A stretch of 64,000 bases of DNA, taken from the NCBI GenBank assembly GCA_036268615.1, contig DATATV010000076.1, forward strand, positions 6,765 through 70,764, given 5' to 3'. Position numbers and translations under genes: made by a program. Positions 1-8,703 of the stretch are shown here, piece after piece (positions within the stretch are counted from its first letter, which is position 1; every line of letters begins with the position of its first letter). The notes beneath the pieces were generated by a model. The model worked only from the letters and a program-made list of their open reading frames with translations. It searched no databases and was not told the DNA's origin. The DNA is from DATATV01 sp036268615 (GTDB lineage: Bacteria; Actinomycetota; Actinomycetes; Mycobacteriales; Pseudonocardiaceae).

Positions 1-58
1 CGCTCTCGACATGCCCGGCGACATCATCTCCAGAAAAATCTCCCCGGCGCCGATCCGA

Positions 59-961
59 TCAGTCGACCGGGGCCGGGAAGAGCACCGTACGGGCGCTGCT
101 GAGCAGGGCGCGAGCGGCCGGACCGACCGGCCCGTCGGCGCGCCAGGCGAGCGCGAGCCTGCCCCGCAGGTGCGGCCGGCTGACGGTGATCGGGTGCAGT
201 TCGCCCGGTCGGGTGGTGGCCATCGACTCGGGCAGCATCGCCACACCGAGGCCGCGCGCGGCGAGTTGGGCGAGCATGTTCAGGTCGCTGGCCTCGAACG
301 CGATGCGCGGCACAAGGCCGATCTCGGCGCAGGCCTCATCGAGCGCGCCGCGCAGCCCGGTGCCCTTCGGCAGACTCATCAACCCCCACTCCCGCAACGC
401 GTCCAGGCTGATCTCGGTCCGGTCGGCGAGCGGATGGTCCGGACTCACGGTGGCCAGGATCGACTCGTCCACGATCGCCCGGGTGGCGATGCCCGGCGGA
501 TCGGCGCCGGCCAGCCCGATGATCGCCGCGTCGAGGTGCCCGGTGCGCAGCGACCGGATCAACTCGTCGGAATTGGCCTCGGACAGGGTGATCTCGACGG
601 CCGGATGGTCACGGTGGAACTCGGCCAACAGCTCGGGCAGGTCCAGCGCCGGACAGGAGGTGACCACACCGACGGCAACCCGCCCGCGCAGCAGCCCGGT
701 GAACTCGTCCACCACCAGCCGCGCGCCACTCACCGACTCGATCGTGGCCCGCGCGTAGGGCAGCACGGCCGCGCCGACCTCGGTGAGCCGCACCGACCGG
801 CCGGACCGATCGAGCAGTTCCTGTCCCAGTTCCCGCTCCAGCTGCCGGATCTGCGCGCTCACCCCGGGCTGCGCCACGTGCAACTTCGCCGCCGCCCTGG
901 TGAAACTCGCCTCCTCGGCGACGGCGATGAAGTACTCAAGCTGCCGCAGTTCCATAACCAC
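59..961 (-). CDS. LysR-family transcriptional regulator
   Basis: A 300-residue LysR-type activator/repressor. The N-terminal winged helix-turn-helix begins MELRQLEYFIAVAEEASFTR, with the usual A-AAKLHVAQPGVSAQIRQLE recognition region. The rest is a substrate-binding-protein-like effector domain (about residues 90-295). Length is normal for the family. The chosen start gives MVMELRQ; the second Met (residue 3) is equally possible. It lies 115 bp downstream of the aldo/keto reductase gene on the same strand, so it may be cotranscribed with or act on it. The effector is not predictable from sequence. Confidence 0.93.
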   Translation of the reverse strand: MVMELRQLEYFIAVAEEASFTRAAAKLHVAQPGVSAQIRQLERELGQELLDRSGRSVRLTEVGAAVLPYARATIESVSGARLVVDEFTGLLRGRVAVGVVTSCPALDLPELLAEFHRDHPAVEITLSEANSDELIRSLRTGHLDAAIIGLAGADPPGIATRAIVDESILATVSPDHPLADRTEISLDALREWGLMSLPKGTGLRGALDEACAEIGLVPRIAFEASDLNMLAQLAARGLGVAMLPESMATTRPGELHPITVSRPHLRGRLALAWRADGPVGPAARALLSSARTVLFPAPVD

Positions 962-1076
962 GGATTCTATCGAAGCCAGAACCCAGACGCCGGACTTCTG
1001 GCCGCCAGCACAAAGCAGCCGGGCGGCGGCCCGAGAGGGACCAGCACCCGGCTGCCCTGGGTCAGCCGACGAACGC

Positions 1077-1937
1077 TCAGGCGGCGTCGAGTCGCTGGAG
1101 TTCCTCGTCGGTCAGCCGCAACTCGGCGGCCTTGACCGAGTCGCGGATGGTCTCCGGGCGGGACGAGCCGGGGATCGGGACGACCCTCGGGGACTTGGCC
1201 AGCAGCCAGGCCAGGGTGACCTGCTGCGGGCTCACTCCGTGCGCGGCGGCGACGTCGCCGAAGACCGCGAAGCGGGAGCCGACCTCGCTCGCCTGGGTGA
1301 TGCCGCCCAGCGGGCTCCACGGCAGGAACGCGATGTCCAGTTCCGTGCACAGCTCCAGTTCCGGCTCGCTGGACCGGAAGGCCGGCGAGAACTGGTTCTG
1401 CACGCTGACCAGCCGGCCGCCGAGGATCTCGTTGGCCAGTCGGATCTGGTCGGGGGTGGCGTTGGAGATGCCGGCCATCCGGATCTTGCCCTCGTCGAGC
1501 AGGTCCCGGATGGCGCCGATCGCCTCCGCGTACGGGGTCTTCGGGTCCGGCCGGTGGTACTGGTAGAGCCCGATCGCCTCGACGCCGAGCCGCTTCAGCG
1601 ACGCCTCGGCGGCCTGCTTGAGGTACTGCGCCGAGCCGTTGACCGTCCACGAACCGTCGCCGGGGCGGAGGTGACCGCCCTTGGTGGCGATCAGCACGTC
1701 GGACGTGTCGCCACCGTAGCTCGCGATCGCCTTGGCGAACAGCGACTCGTTGTGGCCGACCTCGTCGGCGTGGATGTGGTAGGCGTCCGCGGTGTCGAAC
1801 AGGGTCACGCCCGCCTCCAGCGCGGCATGCACCGTGGCCACCGAACGGGCCTCGTCGGGTCGCCCCTCGATGGACATCGGCATTCCACCGAGACCGATCT
1901 CGCCAACCTGCACATCGCCGATGCGGCGAGTCTGCAT
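1077..1937 (-). CDS. Aldo/keto reductase
   Basis: A 286-residue NAD(P)H-dependent aldo/keto reductase, predicted to reduce small carbonyl compounds in the cytosol. The catalytic tetrad is visible: FDTADAY supplies Asp and Tyr, IATKGG supplies Lys and YQYHRPDP supplies His. The C-terminal PIPGSSRPETI stretch fits the cofactor-phosphate pocket. A longer reading frame exists upstream, but the start at MQTRRIGD is preferred because a strong AGGAGG ribosome site sits just before it. The gene is divergent from the LysR gene at 2084, a common regulator/target arrangement. The substrate is unknown. Confidence 0.93.
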   Translation of the reverse strand: MQTRRIGDVQVGEIGLGGMPMSIEGRPDEARSVATVHAALEAGVTLFDTADAYHIHADEVGHNESLFAKAIASYGGDTSDVLIATKGGHLRPGDGSWTVNGSAQYLKQAAEASLKRLGVEAIGLYQYHRPDPKTPYAEAIGAIRDLLDEGKIRMAGISNATPDQIRLANEILGGRLVSVQNQFSPAFRSSEPELELCTELDIAFLPWSPLGGITQASEVGSRFAVFGDVAAAHGVSPQQVTLAWLLAKSPRVVPIPGSSRPETIRDSVKAAELRLTDEELQRLDAA

Positions 1938-2083
1938 GGGAATCCCTCCTAGAAGACGTGTCGAGCCTTGCCCGAGCCGAGCAGTCACCCTCGACGGGCG
2001 GCTACCCACTTCAGCTTGCCCGTACTCGATTAAGCTGTCCAACAGAAGAAACCGATCCTCGCGAGCACCCCAGGTGATGAATC

Positions 2084-3007
2084 ATGGAACTCCGCCAGCT
2101 CGAATACTTCGTCACCGTCGCCGAGGAATGTCACTTCACCCGGGCCGCCGCCCGGCTGCACGTCGCGCAGTCCGGGCTGTCGGCGTCCATCCGCTCCCTG
2201 GAGCGTGAACTGGGGGCACCGCTGTTCGTCCGCAGCACCCGCCAGGTCCAGTTGACCACCGCGGGCCGCGCGCTGCTCGTCGAAGCCCGGCGCGCGCTCT
2301 CGGCGACCAACGCCGCCCGGGACGCGGTCGCCGCGGTGCAGGGCCTGTTGCGCGGCAGCCTGGCGATCGGCTCGCTCCAGTGTCTGAGCGTGCTGCACCT
2401 GCCGGCGGTGCTGGCCGGGTTCGTCGACCAGCATCCTGGGCTGGACATCCGGCTGCGGCACGGCGGCTCGACCGAGCTGGTCGACTCTGTGCGCACCGGT
2501 CGGTTGGACCTCGCCTTCGTCTCCCGACCGGCCCGGCCCCTGGATGACGTGCTGGTCACCCCGTTGGCCGCCGAGCCACTGGTGCTCGCCTGCCCACTGA
2601 CGCACCCGTTGGCCGAGCGGTCCTCGGTCGACCTGACCGAGTTGGCCGCCGAGCGGTTCGTCGACTTCCCGACCGACTGGGGCAGCCGGGAGGCAGCCGA
2701 CACCGCGCTCGCCGGCGCCGGGGTGGACCGCCGGGTCGCCGCGGAGGTCACCGACGTGCACTCGCTGCTCGACCTGGTCGCCTTCGGCCTCGGTGTCGCG
2801 CTCGTGCCGCTGTCGTTCTCGGTCAAGACCGATCAGGCCCGGTTCATCGGGCTGAGCCAGCAGGTGCCGGCGTGGGAGGTGGCCGCCGTCACGAGCGATC
2901 CGACCAGCGCCGCGGCGACCGCGTTGCTGCACGACGTGCGCGCGGCCGCCGCGCTCCACCAGGGCGAACCCAGCAGCGCGGACAAGGCCGCCGCGCTCAC
3001 CAGCTGA
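2084..3007 (+). CDS. LysR-family transcriptional regulator, divergent from aldo/keto reductase
   Basis: A 307-residue LysR-type regulator with a canonical N-terminal wHTH (MELRQLEYFVTVAEECHFTR) and an effector-binding domain from about residue 90. It is transcribed away from the aldo/keto reductase across a 146-bp gap that must hold both promoters, so control of that reductase is the simplest inference. It is clearly a different protein from the LysR at 59-961, sharing family-level similarity only. The C-terminal 20 residues are Ala/Ser-rich and look unstructured. Confidence 0.93.
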   Translation: MELRQLEYFVTVAEECHFTRAAARLHVAQSGLSASIRSLERELGAPLFVRSTRQVQLTTAGRALLVEARRALSATNAARDAVAAVQGLLRGSLAIGSLQCLSVLHLPAVLAGFVDQHPGLDIRLRHGGSTELVDSVRTGRLDLAFVSRPARPLDDVLVTPLAAEPLVLACPLTHPLAERSSVDLTELAAERFVDFPTDWGSREAADTALAGAGVDRRVAAEVTDVHSLLDLVAFGLGVALVPLSFSVKTDQARFIGLSQQVPAWEVAAVTSDPTSAAATALLHDVRAAAALHQGEPSSADKAAALTS

Positions 3008-3022
3008 ACCCGCTCCTTAGCT

Positions 3023-3039
3023 GTACAATATCCATGTAC
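3023..3039. promoter_or_regulatory. Candidate Fur-family operator over a -10 box
   Basis: The inverted repeat GTACA-N7-TGTAC overlaps a good -10 hexamer, TACAAT (3024-3029), about 30 bp before the fur-like gene. A strong AAGGAGG ribosome site follows at 3045-3051. The placement suggests autoregulation by the Fur-family protein. The 5-bp arms are short, so this is a candidate only. Confidence 0.45.
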
Positions 3040-3057
3040 GGATAAGGAGGCGGTGCG

Positions 3058-3510
3058 GTGGACGATCCGACCAGTGATCCGGGTGGGCAGGTCGCCGACC
3101 GGCTGCGCGGCGCGGGCCTGCGGGTCACCCGCCCGCGGTTGGCCGTGGTCGCGGCCCTGCGCACGATGGGTGGACATCGCAACGCCGACGAGGTGCACGC
3201 CCACCTGGTCAAACACGACCACCCGCTGCCCCGGACCAGCGTCTACAACTCGCTCGTCCTGCTGGCCGACCTCGGTGTGCTGATGCGCGCGGACGTCGGC
3301 CCCGGCGCCGTTGTCTACGAGGCCACCGAGACCTGGCACCACCACTTCGTCTGCCGCCGCTGCGGCGCGGTGCTCGACGTGCCGTGTGTCGTCGGCGCGG
3401 CACCCTGCCTGTCCCCCGGCGACGAGGTCGGCGACGTGGACGAGGCCCAGGTCATCTTCCGCGGTGTCTGCCGCGACTGTCGTGATTCCGTTGGAGGCAA
3501 ACAGAAATGA
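3058..3510 (+). CDS. Fur-family metalloregulator
   Basis: A 150-residue ferric-uptake-regulator family repressor. The N-terminal winged helix (about residues 10-80) has the LRVTRPRLAVVAAL and RTSVYNSLVLLADLGVL segments typical of Fur/PerR. The dimerisation domain has the metal-binding HHHFVC stretch (94-99), CRRC (99-102) and a second CRDC (138-141), the pairs of the structural zinc site. The start is GTG, placed by AAGGAGG upstream. Its last four bases overlap the next gene (ATGA), so it is translationally coupled to a ferritin-VIT1 iron transporter. Iron or peroxide sensing is therefore likely; Fur versus PerR type cannot be decided by eye. Confidence 0.93.
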   Translation: MDDPTSDPGGQVADRLRGAGLRVTRPRLAVVAALRTMGGHRNADEVHAHLVKHDHPLPRTSVYNSLVLLADLGVLMRADVGPGAVVYEATETWHHHFVCRRCGAVLDVPCVVGAAPCLSPGDEVGDVDEAQVIFRGVCRDCRDSVGGKQK

Positions 3511-4670
3511 CCGCTGCGGACAGCGCCCGGGCACCGGCCGTGCGGGAAACCCGCAAGTCCGCGGCACGGTTTCGCGAGATGCTCGTCGCCGAGCGGCAGA
3601 GTGCCGCGCTCTACCGCGGCCTGGCCTCAAGTGTGACCGGTGAGCGACGGGAGATCTTCGAGCAGCTGGCCGCGGTCGAGGACCGGCACGCGGCGCACTG
3701 GACGGCCAAGCTCACCGAACTCGGCGTGAGCGTGCCGGCCGCCACCCGGACCGGCTTACGCGGCTGGCTGCTCACCCAGCTGGCCCGCCGGTTCTCGGTG
3801 GACGCGGTGCTGCCGTTCGTGGAGCGGGCCGAGCACGCCGACGCCGGGCTCTACGACAACGACCCGGACGCCTCCCCGGACATGGCCATCGACGAACGCT
3901 CGCACGCGCTCGTGCTCACCTCGCTGCGCGACGGCGGCCAGCGCCCCGAGGCACAGGGCGGCCGTGGCATCGCCCGGCGGGAGCCGTGGCACCGCGGCGA
4001 CCGCTCCGGCAGTCTGCGCGCGGCGGTGTTCGGCGTGAACGACGGGCTGGTGTCCAACACGTCGCTGGTGATGGGCTTCGCCGGCTCGGGCGCGGGCAGT
4101 TCGACGATCCTGTTCGCCGGGCTGGCCGGGCTGCTGGCCGGCGCGTTCTCGATGGCGGCCGGCGAGTACCTGTCGATGAGCGGTCAGCGGGAGTCCTTCC
4201 AGCACGAGATCGACCTGGAAGAGGCGGAGCTGCGCGACGATCCGGAGGCCGAGACCGAGGAACTCGCGCTGATCTACCGGGCCAAGGGGCTGGACGCCGA
4301 CGAGGCGGACAAGATCGCCAAGACGATCATGAAGGACCGGGAGACCGCGCTGGACACGATGGCCCGCGAGGAACTCGGCCTCGATCCCGACGACCTGGGC
4401 TCGCCGTGGTCGGCGGCGCTGTCCAGCCTGATCGCGTTCGCGATCGGCGCGGTGGTCGTCGTGCTGCCCTACCTGTTCGGCTCCGGGACGGCCGCCCTGG
4501 TCACCGCGATCGGCCTGGCCGCGGTCGCGCTGTTCGCCGTCGGCGCGAGTCTCGGGCTGCTCACCGGGCGGCCCGCGCTGCGGTCGGGACTGCGCCAACT
4601 GTTGGTCGGCGGGGTGGCCGCACTGCTCGTGTTCGCGATCGGGCACATGATCGGTCACCGGATCGGCTGA
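3507..4670 (+). CDS. Membrane-bound ferritin-like/VIT1 iron exporter (MbfA type)
   Basis: A 387-residue fusion. Residues 20-140 form a ferritin/rubrerythrin-like helical domain with carboxylate-histidine pairs (E58-D-R-H61, E109-H110, E130-R-S-H133). Residues 165-387 are a VIT1/CCC1 transporter domain starting RAAVFGVNDGLVSNTSLVMG, with hydrophobic segments around 190-215 and four near the C-terminus. Proteins of this build (MbfA of rhizobia and Agrobacterium) export iron and protect against peroxide. Overlap with the Fur-family gene supports an iron/manganese homeostasis operon. Leu84 is encoded by TTA (3756-3758), a rare codon in such genomes. Confidence 0.9.
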   Translation: MTAADSARAPAVRETRKSAARFREMLVAERQSAALYRGLASSVTGERREIFEQLAAVEDRHAAHWTAKLTELGVSVPAATRTGLRGWLLTQLARRFSVDAVLPFVERAEHADAGLYDNDPDASPDMAIDERSHALVLTSLRDGGQRPEAQGGRGIARREPWHRGDRSGSLRAAVFGVNDGLVSNTSLVMGFAGSGAGSSTILFAGLAGLLAGAFSMAAGEYLSMSGQRESFQHEIDLEEAELRDDPEAETEELALIYRAKGLDADEADKIAKTIMKDRETALDTMAREELGLDPDDLGSPWSAALSSLIAFAIGAVVVVLPYLFGSGTAALVTAIGLAAVALFAVGASLGLLTGRPALRSGLRQLLVGGVAALLVFAIGHMIGHRIG

Positions 4671-4702
4671 TCTGCGCGGCCGAGCGGGCTAGCATCGTCC
4701 GA

Positions 4703-5218
4703 GTGACCCAGCCGGACCTCGTGGACGAGACCGTCACCGCCTGGTGCACGGAGCTGCCCGAACTCGCCGGTCTACCGCTTGAGCTCGGCCGGCGGATCAT
4801 TCGGCTGGCAGCCGTGTTCGAGTCGGCCGCCAACACCGAACTCGAACGCTTGGGCCTGACGAAGGCCGAACACCAGGTGCTCGCCCGGCTGCGCGGCGCC
4901 GGACCACCCTATCGGGGCAAACCGAACGAACTGACGAAGTCGCTCGCCCTGTCGGCCGGCGGCACCACCAACGTGCTGCATCGATTAGCCGCCGGAGGCC
5001 TGGTCAGCCGGGAAACCGACCCCGACGACCGGCGCAGTTCGTGGGTGCGGCTCACCGCCAACGGCGTGCGCACCGCGGAGGCCGCCGTGCTGGCGACCAA
5101 CCGCGCACACGCCGAACTGCTCGACCGGCTGCCCGCGTCGATCGCGCGGGCGCTCGCCGACCTGTTGCGGGACACCATGCACAGCGTGGACGGCAGGCCG
5201 CTGACCTACCGGCGCTGA
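4703..5218 (+). CDS. MarR-family transcriptional regulator
   Basis: A 171-residue MarR-type regulator with a GTG start at the first position compatible with the family. The winged helix covers about residues 50-125: KAEHQVLARLRG, then NELTKSLALSAGGTTNVLHRL as the recognition region and DPDDRRSSWVRLT as the wing. It follows the ferritin-VIT1 gene by 32 bp and may be part of the same operon. Leu95 is a TTA codon (4985-4987), the second in this small locus. Ligand and target are unknown. Confidence 0.9.
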   Translation: MTQPDLVDETVTAWCTELPELAGLPLELGRRIIRLAAVFESAANTELERLGLTKAEHQVLARLRGAGPPYRGKPNELTKSLALSAGGTTNVLHRLAAGGLVSRETDPDDRRSSWVRLTANGVRTAEAAVLATNRAHAELLDRLPASIARALADLLRDTMHSVDGRPLTYRR

Positions 5219-5224
5219 GGCCGG

Positions 5225-5425
5225 TCATCGGTCGTCGACGGAGTTGTTCCGCACGTCGATCTCGAACCTCGGCCACGGCAGCAGCCGGACCCGAACGCTG
5301 ACGTCCCGCTGCGGGGACGCGAGAATCTTGTTCAACAGAGCCAACATCAGCCCGAACGTCCAGCCGAGCACGAGCAGCAGAACCAAGCCGGCGAGCCAGG
5401 AGTGGGGCACGGCGAAAACAGCCAC
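5225..5425 (-). CDS. Small single-pass membrane protein, hypothetical
   Basis: A 66-residue protein of no recognised family. Residues 8-32 form one hydrophobic helix (WLAGLVLLLVLGWTFGLMLA), followed by a basic, soluble tail containing SVRVRLLPWPRFEIDV. The start is GTG with GAGGAA about seven bases upstream. It is convergent with the marR gene (6-bp gap). The clear membrane helix, ribosome site and fit between neighbours favour a real gene, but function is unknown. Confidence 0.55.
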   Translation of the reverse strand: MAVFAVPHSWLAGLVLLLVLGWTFGLMLALLNKILASPQRDVSVRVRLLPWPRFEIDVRNNSVDDR

Positions 5426-5534
5426 GGTGTCGATTCCTCAGACCCGCCCAAGGATTCCGGAATGCCCCCTCCGGCGCGGCGGGAGTGCGCTGTGCCAACG
5501 ATGATAGCCGATGAACGCGGGGGAATCCCCGGAA

Positions 5535-6311
5535 TCAGCGAACGGGTGCCGGCAGGCCGGCCAGGTCTCGGGCGTTGGCCAGCACCGCCGCCAGCATCGC
5601 CGGGGTGAGCCGGCCGGTGAAGGTGTTCTGCTGGCTCACGTGGTAGCAGCCGAGCACGGTCAGGTCGGGCCCGCCGTCGGTGGCCGGCAGCGACACCTGG
5701 GCGCCGTGCCCGAACACCGGTCGCGGCCGGGGCACCTGCCACAACGTCGGCTCCAACGTGCGCATCAGCGCCTGCCAGCCGAACGCGCCGAGCACCACGA
5801 TCACCCGCAGGGTCGGGCGCAGCAGGGTCAGTTCGCGGGCCAGCCACGGCCGGCAGTTGTCCCGTTCCCGCGGGGTCGGCTTGTTGTCCGGCGGCGCGCA
5901 GTGCACCGGCGCGGCGATCCGCACGCCGAACAGTTCCAGCCCGTCGTCCCGGCGCACGGCGGTGGGCTGGGAGGCGAGCCCGACGGCGTGCATCGCCGCG
6001 TACAGCACGTCGCCCGACCGGTCGCCGGTGAACATCCGCCCGGTGCGGTTCGCGCCGTGCGCCGCCGGGGCCAGGCCGACGATGGCGACAGCGGCGTCCG
6101 GCGGCCCGAAGCCGGGCACCGGGCGCCCCCAGTAGTCCCAGTCGCGGAACGCCCGGCGCTTCTCCGCGGCCACCGACTCCCGCCAGGCCACCAGCCGAGG
6201 ACATGCCCGGCAGTCGACCACCAACTCGTCCAACTCGGCGAGCGTGCGCGCGCCGGGCGCCCGCCGGGCCGGGAAATCCTCGTCGGAAGACACAACCGAA
6301 TCGGAAGACAT
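5535..6311 (-). CDS. Family 5 uracil-DNA glycosylase (UdgB type)
   Basis: A 258-residue base-excision repair glycosylase that removes uracil from DNA. Motif A is GLAPAAHGANRTGR (79-92), the family 5 signature lacking the polar catalytic Asp of family 1; motif C is HVSQQN (224-229). Four cysteines (C34, C37, C138, C153) match the Fe-S cluster ligands of UDGb enzymes such as that of Mycobacterium tuberculosis. The frame stays open about 94 codons upstream, but MSSDSVV is preferred because the conserved region starts soon after it (CRACPRL). It is divergent from an MFS gene. Confidence 0.93.
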   Translation of the reverse strand: MSSDSVVSSDEDFPARRAPGARTLAELDELVVDCRACPRLVAWRESVAAEKRRAFRDWDYWGRPVPGFGPPDAAVAIVGLAPAAHGANRTGRMFTGDRSGDVLYAAMHAVGLASQPTAVRRDDGLELFGVRIAAPVHCAPPDNKPTPRERDNCRPWLARELTLLRPTLRVIVVLGAFGWQALMRTLEPTLWQVPRPRPVFGHGAQVSLPATDGGPDLTVLGCYHVSQQNTFTGRLTPAMLAAVLANARDLAGLPAPVR

Positions 6312-6399
6312 GGCCGAATCATGCCCGGCGGCCGACGGCGCCCCGACGACGCGGCCCCCAGGTGCTGCGTTCTCGGCGCCGACAAGGGAGGATCTGCCG

Positions 6400-7893
6400 G
6401 TGGCAGACGTATCGGTCCCCCGCGGTCCCACGCCCGGCCTGAAGTTCGGCACCCCGGCCGGCCGGTGGGTGGTCACGGCAACCGTGCTGGGCTCCGGGAT
6501 CGCCTCGGTGGACGCCACCGTGGTGGGCATCGCGATGCCCACCATCGGCCGGGACTTCCACGCGCAGGTCGCCAGCCTGCAATGGATCGTCAACGCCTAC
6601 ACCCTCACCCTCGCCGGCCTGCTGCTGTTCGGCGGCGGCCTCGGCGACCGGATCGGCCGCAAGCGAGTGTTCCTGATCGGCACGATCTGGTTCGCGGTCG
6701 CGTCGCTGGGCTGTGCGCTCGCCCCGGGGGTCGGGACACTGGTGCTGGCCAGGGGGTTGCAGGGAGTGGGCGCCGCGCTGCTGGTGCCGGGCAGCCTGGC
6801 CATCCTGGAGGCGTCGTTCGTGCCCGCGGACCGGTCCCGGGCGATCGGCGCATGGTCGGGCCTCGGCGGCGTGGCCACCGCGATCGGGCCGTTCATCGGC
6901 GGCTGGCTGATCAGCGCGGTGTCCTGGCGACTCGTGTTCTTCATCAACATTCCGCTGGCGATCGTCGTCATCCTGGTGGCACTGCGGCACGTCCCGGAGA
7001 GCCGTGACCCCAACGCGGGTGGCCGGCTGGATCTACCCGGCACGATCGCCGTGACCGGTGGCCTGATCGGGCTGAGCTACGGGCTGATCGAGGGGCCCGC
7101 GCAGGGCTGGACGTCGGCCCGGGTGCTGGTCGCGCTGATCGCCGGGGTGCTGCTGCTCGGGGCGTTCATCTTCATCGAGGGACACATCCGGTTCCCGATG
7201 CTGCCGCTGTCGGTGTTCCGGTCGCGCCAGTTCAGCGCGGCCAACGCGGTCACCTTCGTGGTCTACGGCGCGCTGGGCGGCGGGTTGTTCCTGCTGCCGA
7301 TCGTGCTGCAGAACGTGGCCGGCTACACACCGCTGGAGTCGGGGATCGCGCTGTTGCCGGTGACCGCGATCATGCTCGGACTGTCCGCCCGGTTCGGTGC
7401 GCTGGCCGCGCGGATCGGGCCCCGGTTGCAGATGTCGGCCGGCCCGGTGGTGGTCGGGATCGGGTTGGCCCTGCTGGCGCGGCTCACCCAGGAGGGCAAC
7501 TACGCCACCGAGGTGCTGCCCGCGGTGATCGTGTTCGGGCTCGGGTTGGCCATCACCGTCGCCCCACTGACCTCGACCGCGCTGTCCTCGGCGCCGCCGG
7601 AGCAGGCCGGGATCGCCTCGGCGATCAACAACGACGTGGCGCGCGCGGCCGGGTTGATCGCGGTCGCGGTGCTGCCCTTCGCCGCCGGCATCACCGGCGA
7701 CGTCTATCTGCACCCGCTCGCACTCGTGCACGGGTTCCGGATCGCGGTGTCCATCAGCGCGGTGGCCTGCGTGGCGGCCGGTCTGCTCGCGGCGGCGACC
7801 ATCCGCAACCGGCCGAGGACCGACGAAGTGTCCACTCAGGACATTTCCTGTCCGCTGGACGGGCCGCCGCTGCAGAACCAGCGGGTCAGCTGA
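6400..7893 (+). CDS. MFS drug/multidrug exporter, DHA2 (14-TM) family
   Basis: A 497-residue proton-driven efflux permease of the EmrB/QacA type. It has the loop 2-3 motif A GLGDRIGRKRVF, the motif C-like region GLGGVATAIGPFIGGWL, and about 14 hydrophobic helices. The frame extends 52 codons upstream, but GTG at 6400 is chosen because GGGAGG precedes it and conserved sequence starts shortly after. It overlaps the convergent methyltransferase gene by 8 bp at the stop codons. No regulator is adjacent on the same strand. Substrate is unknown. Confidence 0.92.
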   Translation: MADVSVPRGPTPGLKFGTPAGRWVVTATVLGSGIASVDATVVGIAMPTIGRDFHAQVASLQWIVNAYTLTLAGLLLFGGGLGDRIGRKRVFLIGTIWFAVASLGCALAPGVGTLVLARGLQGVGAALLVPGSLAILEASFVPADRSRAIGAWSGLGGVATAIGPFIGGWLISAVSWRLVFFINIPLAIVVILVALRHVPESRDPNAGGRLDLPGTIAVTGGLIGLSYGLIEGPAQGWTSARVLVALIAGVLLLGAFIFIEGHIRFPMLPLSVFRSRQFSAANAVTFVVYGALGGGLFLLPIVLQNVAGYTPLESGIALLPVTAIMLGLSARFGALAARIGPRLQMSAGPVVVGIGLALLARLTQEGNYATEVLPAVIVFGLGLAITVAPLTSTALSSAPPEQAGIASAINNDVARAAGLIAVAVLPFAAGITGDVYLHPLALVHGFRIAVSISAVACVAAGLLAAATIRNRPRTDEVSTQDISCPLDGPPLQNQRVS

Positions 7894-8659
7894 AGGCGGG
7901 CACCGGCTTGCGGGCCTCGATCAGGAACCGTTGCGCATAGGTGACGAACGAACCCTCGGCCTGGATGCGGTTGTGCAGCGTGCGCAGCCGGTCGCGGTAG
8001 CGGTCCACCGAGAAGTCCGGCACGGTCCAGACGACCTTGCGCAGAAAGTGCACCACGGCGGCGATGTCGTGGAACACCGTGCGCAGCGCCTGCTGGCGCA
8101 GGTCGACGACGACCAGCCCGGCACCCTCGGCCTCGGCGACAGCGCCACTGGTGGCCCGCTGGGAGCTGAGCGGCTGCTTGCCGACCATCGCCTCCCGCAG
8201 CTCGCGTACGGTGCCCTGGCCGATCTGCTGGGACAGGTAGGTGCCGCCGGGCCGCAGCACCCGGCCGATCTCGTCCCACCAGGTGTGCACCGGGTGCCGG
8301 CTGACCACGAGGTCGAACGTGTTGGCCTGGAAGGGTAAAGCCGGTTCGTCGGCGGTGGCGAGCACCGCGGCGCCCAGCGGTCGCAGGTTCCGCGCCGCGA
8401 CCTTCAGGTTGGGCGGCCAGGATTCCGTTGCCACCAGCACTTTCGGCGGGAACGGAATGCCGGCGAGCACTTCGCCGCCGCCGGTCTGGATGTCCAACGC
8501 GGTGGTCGCCGAGGCCATTCGCTGGCCGATCAGCCGCGAGTAGCCCCAGGTCGGCCGTTCTTCGGTGGCCCGGCCGTCGAACCAGGAGAAATCCCAGCCC
8601 GCCAACGGCACGGACTCCCCCTCCGCCACCAACTCCTCGAACCCCGGCTCCCCACCCAT
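7886..8659 (-). CDS. SAM-dependent methyltransferase, class I
   Basis: A 257-residue methyltransferase-like protein. The SAM-binding fold is marked by ALDIQTGGGEVL (motif I variant), then ATADEPALPFQANTFDLVVS and the motif V-like GRVLRPGGTYL. The start at MGGEPGFEE is chosen as the first ATG; a GTG seven codons upstream would also work. It lies 44 bp downstream of the LysE exporter gene and may be cotranscribed. The methyl acceptor cannot be inferred. Confidence 0.88.
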   Translation of the reverse strand: MGGEPGFEELVAEGESVPLAGWDFSWFDGRATEERPTWGYSRLIGQRMASATTALDIQTGGGEVLAGIPFPPKVLVATESWPPNLKVAARNLRPLGAAVLATADEPALPFQANTFDLVVSRHPVHTWWDEIGRVLRPGGTYLSQQIGQGTVRELREAMVGKQPLSSQRATSGAVAEAEGAGLVVVDLRQQALRTVFHDIAAVVHFLRKVVWTVPDFSVDRYRDRLRTLHNRIQAEGSFVTYAQRFLIEARKPVPAFS

Positions 8660-8703
8660 ACCCGCAGCATCGATCACCGGCCCGGCCGCCGCAACATGTT
8701 TTC

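Noticed and set aside
11..1135. Long plus-strand open frame opposite the LysR gene
   Set aside because: Arg/Gly/Pro-rich translation with no domain; it is the antisense shadow of a well-supported LysR gene in GC-rich DNA.
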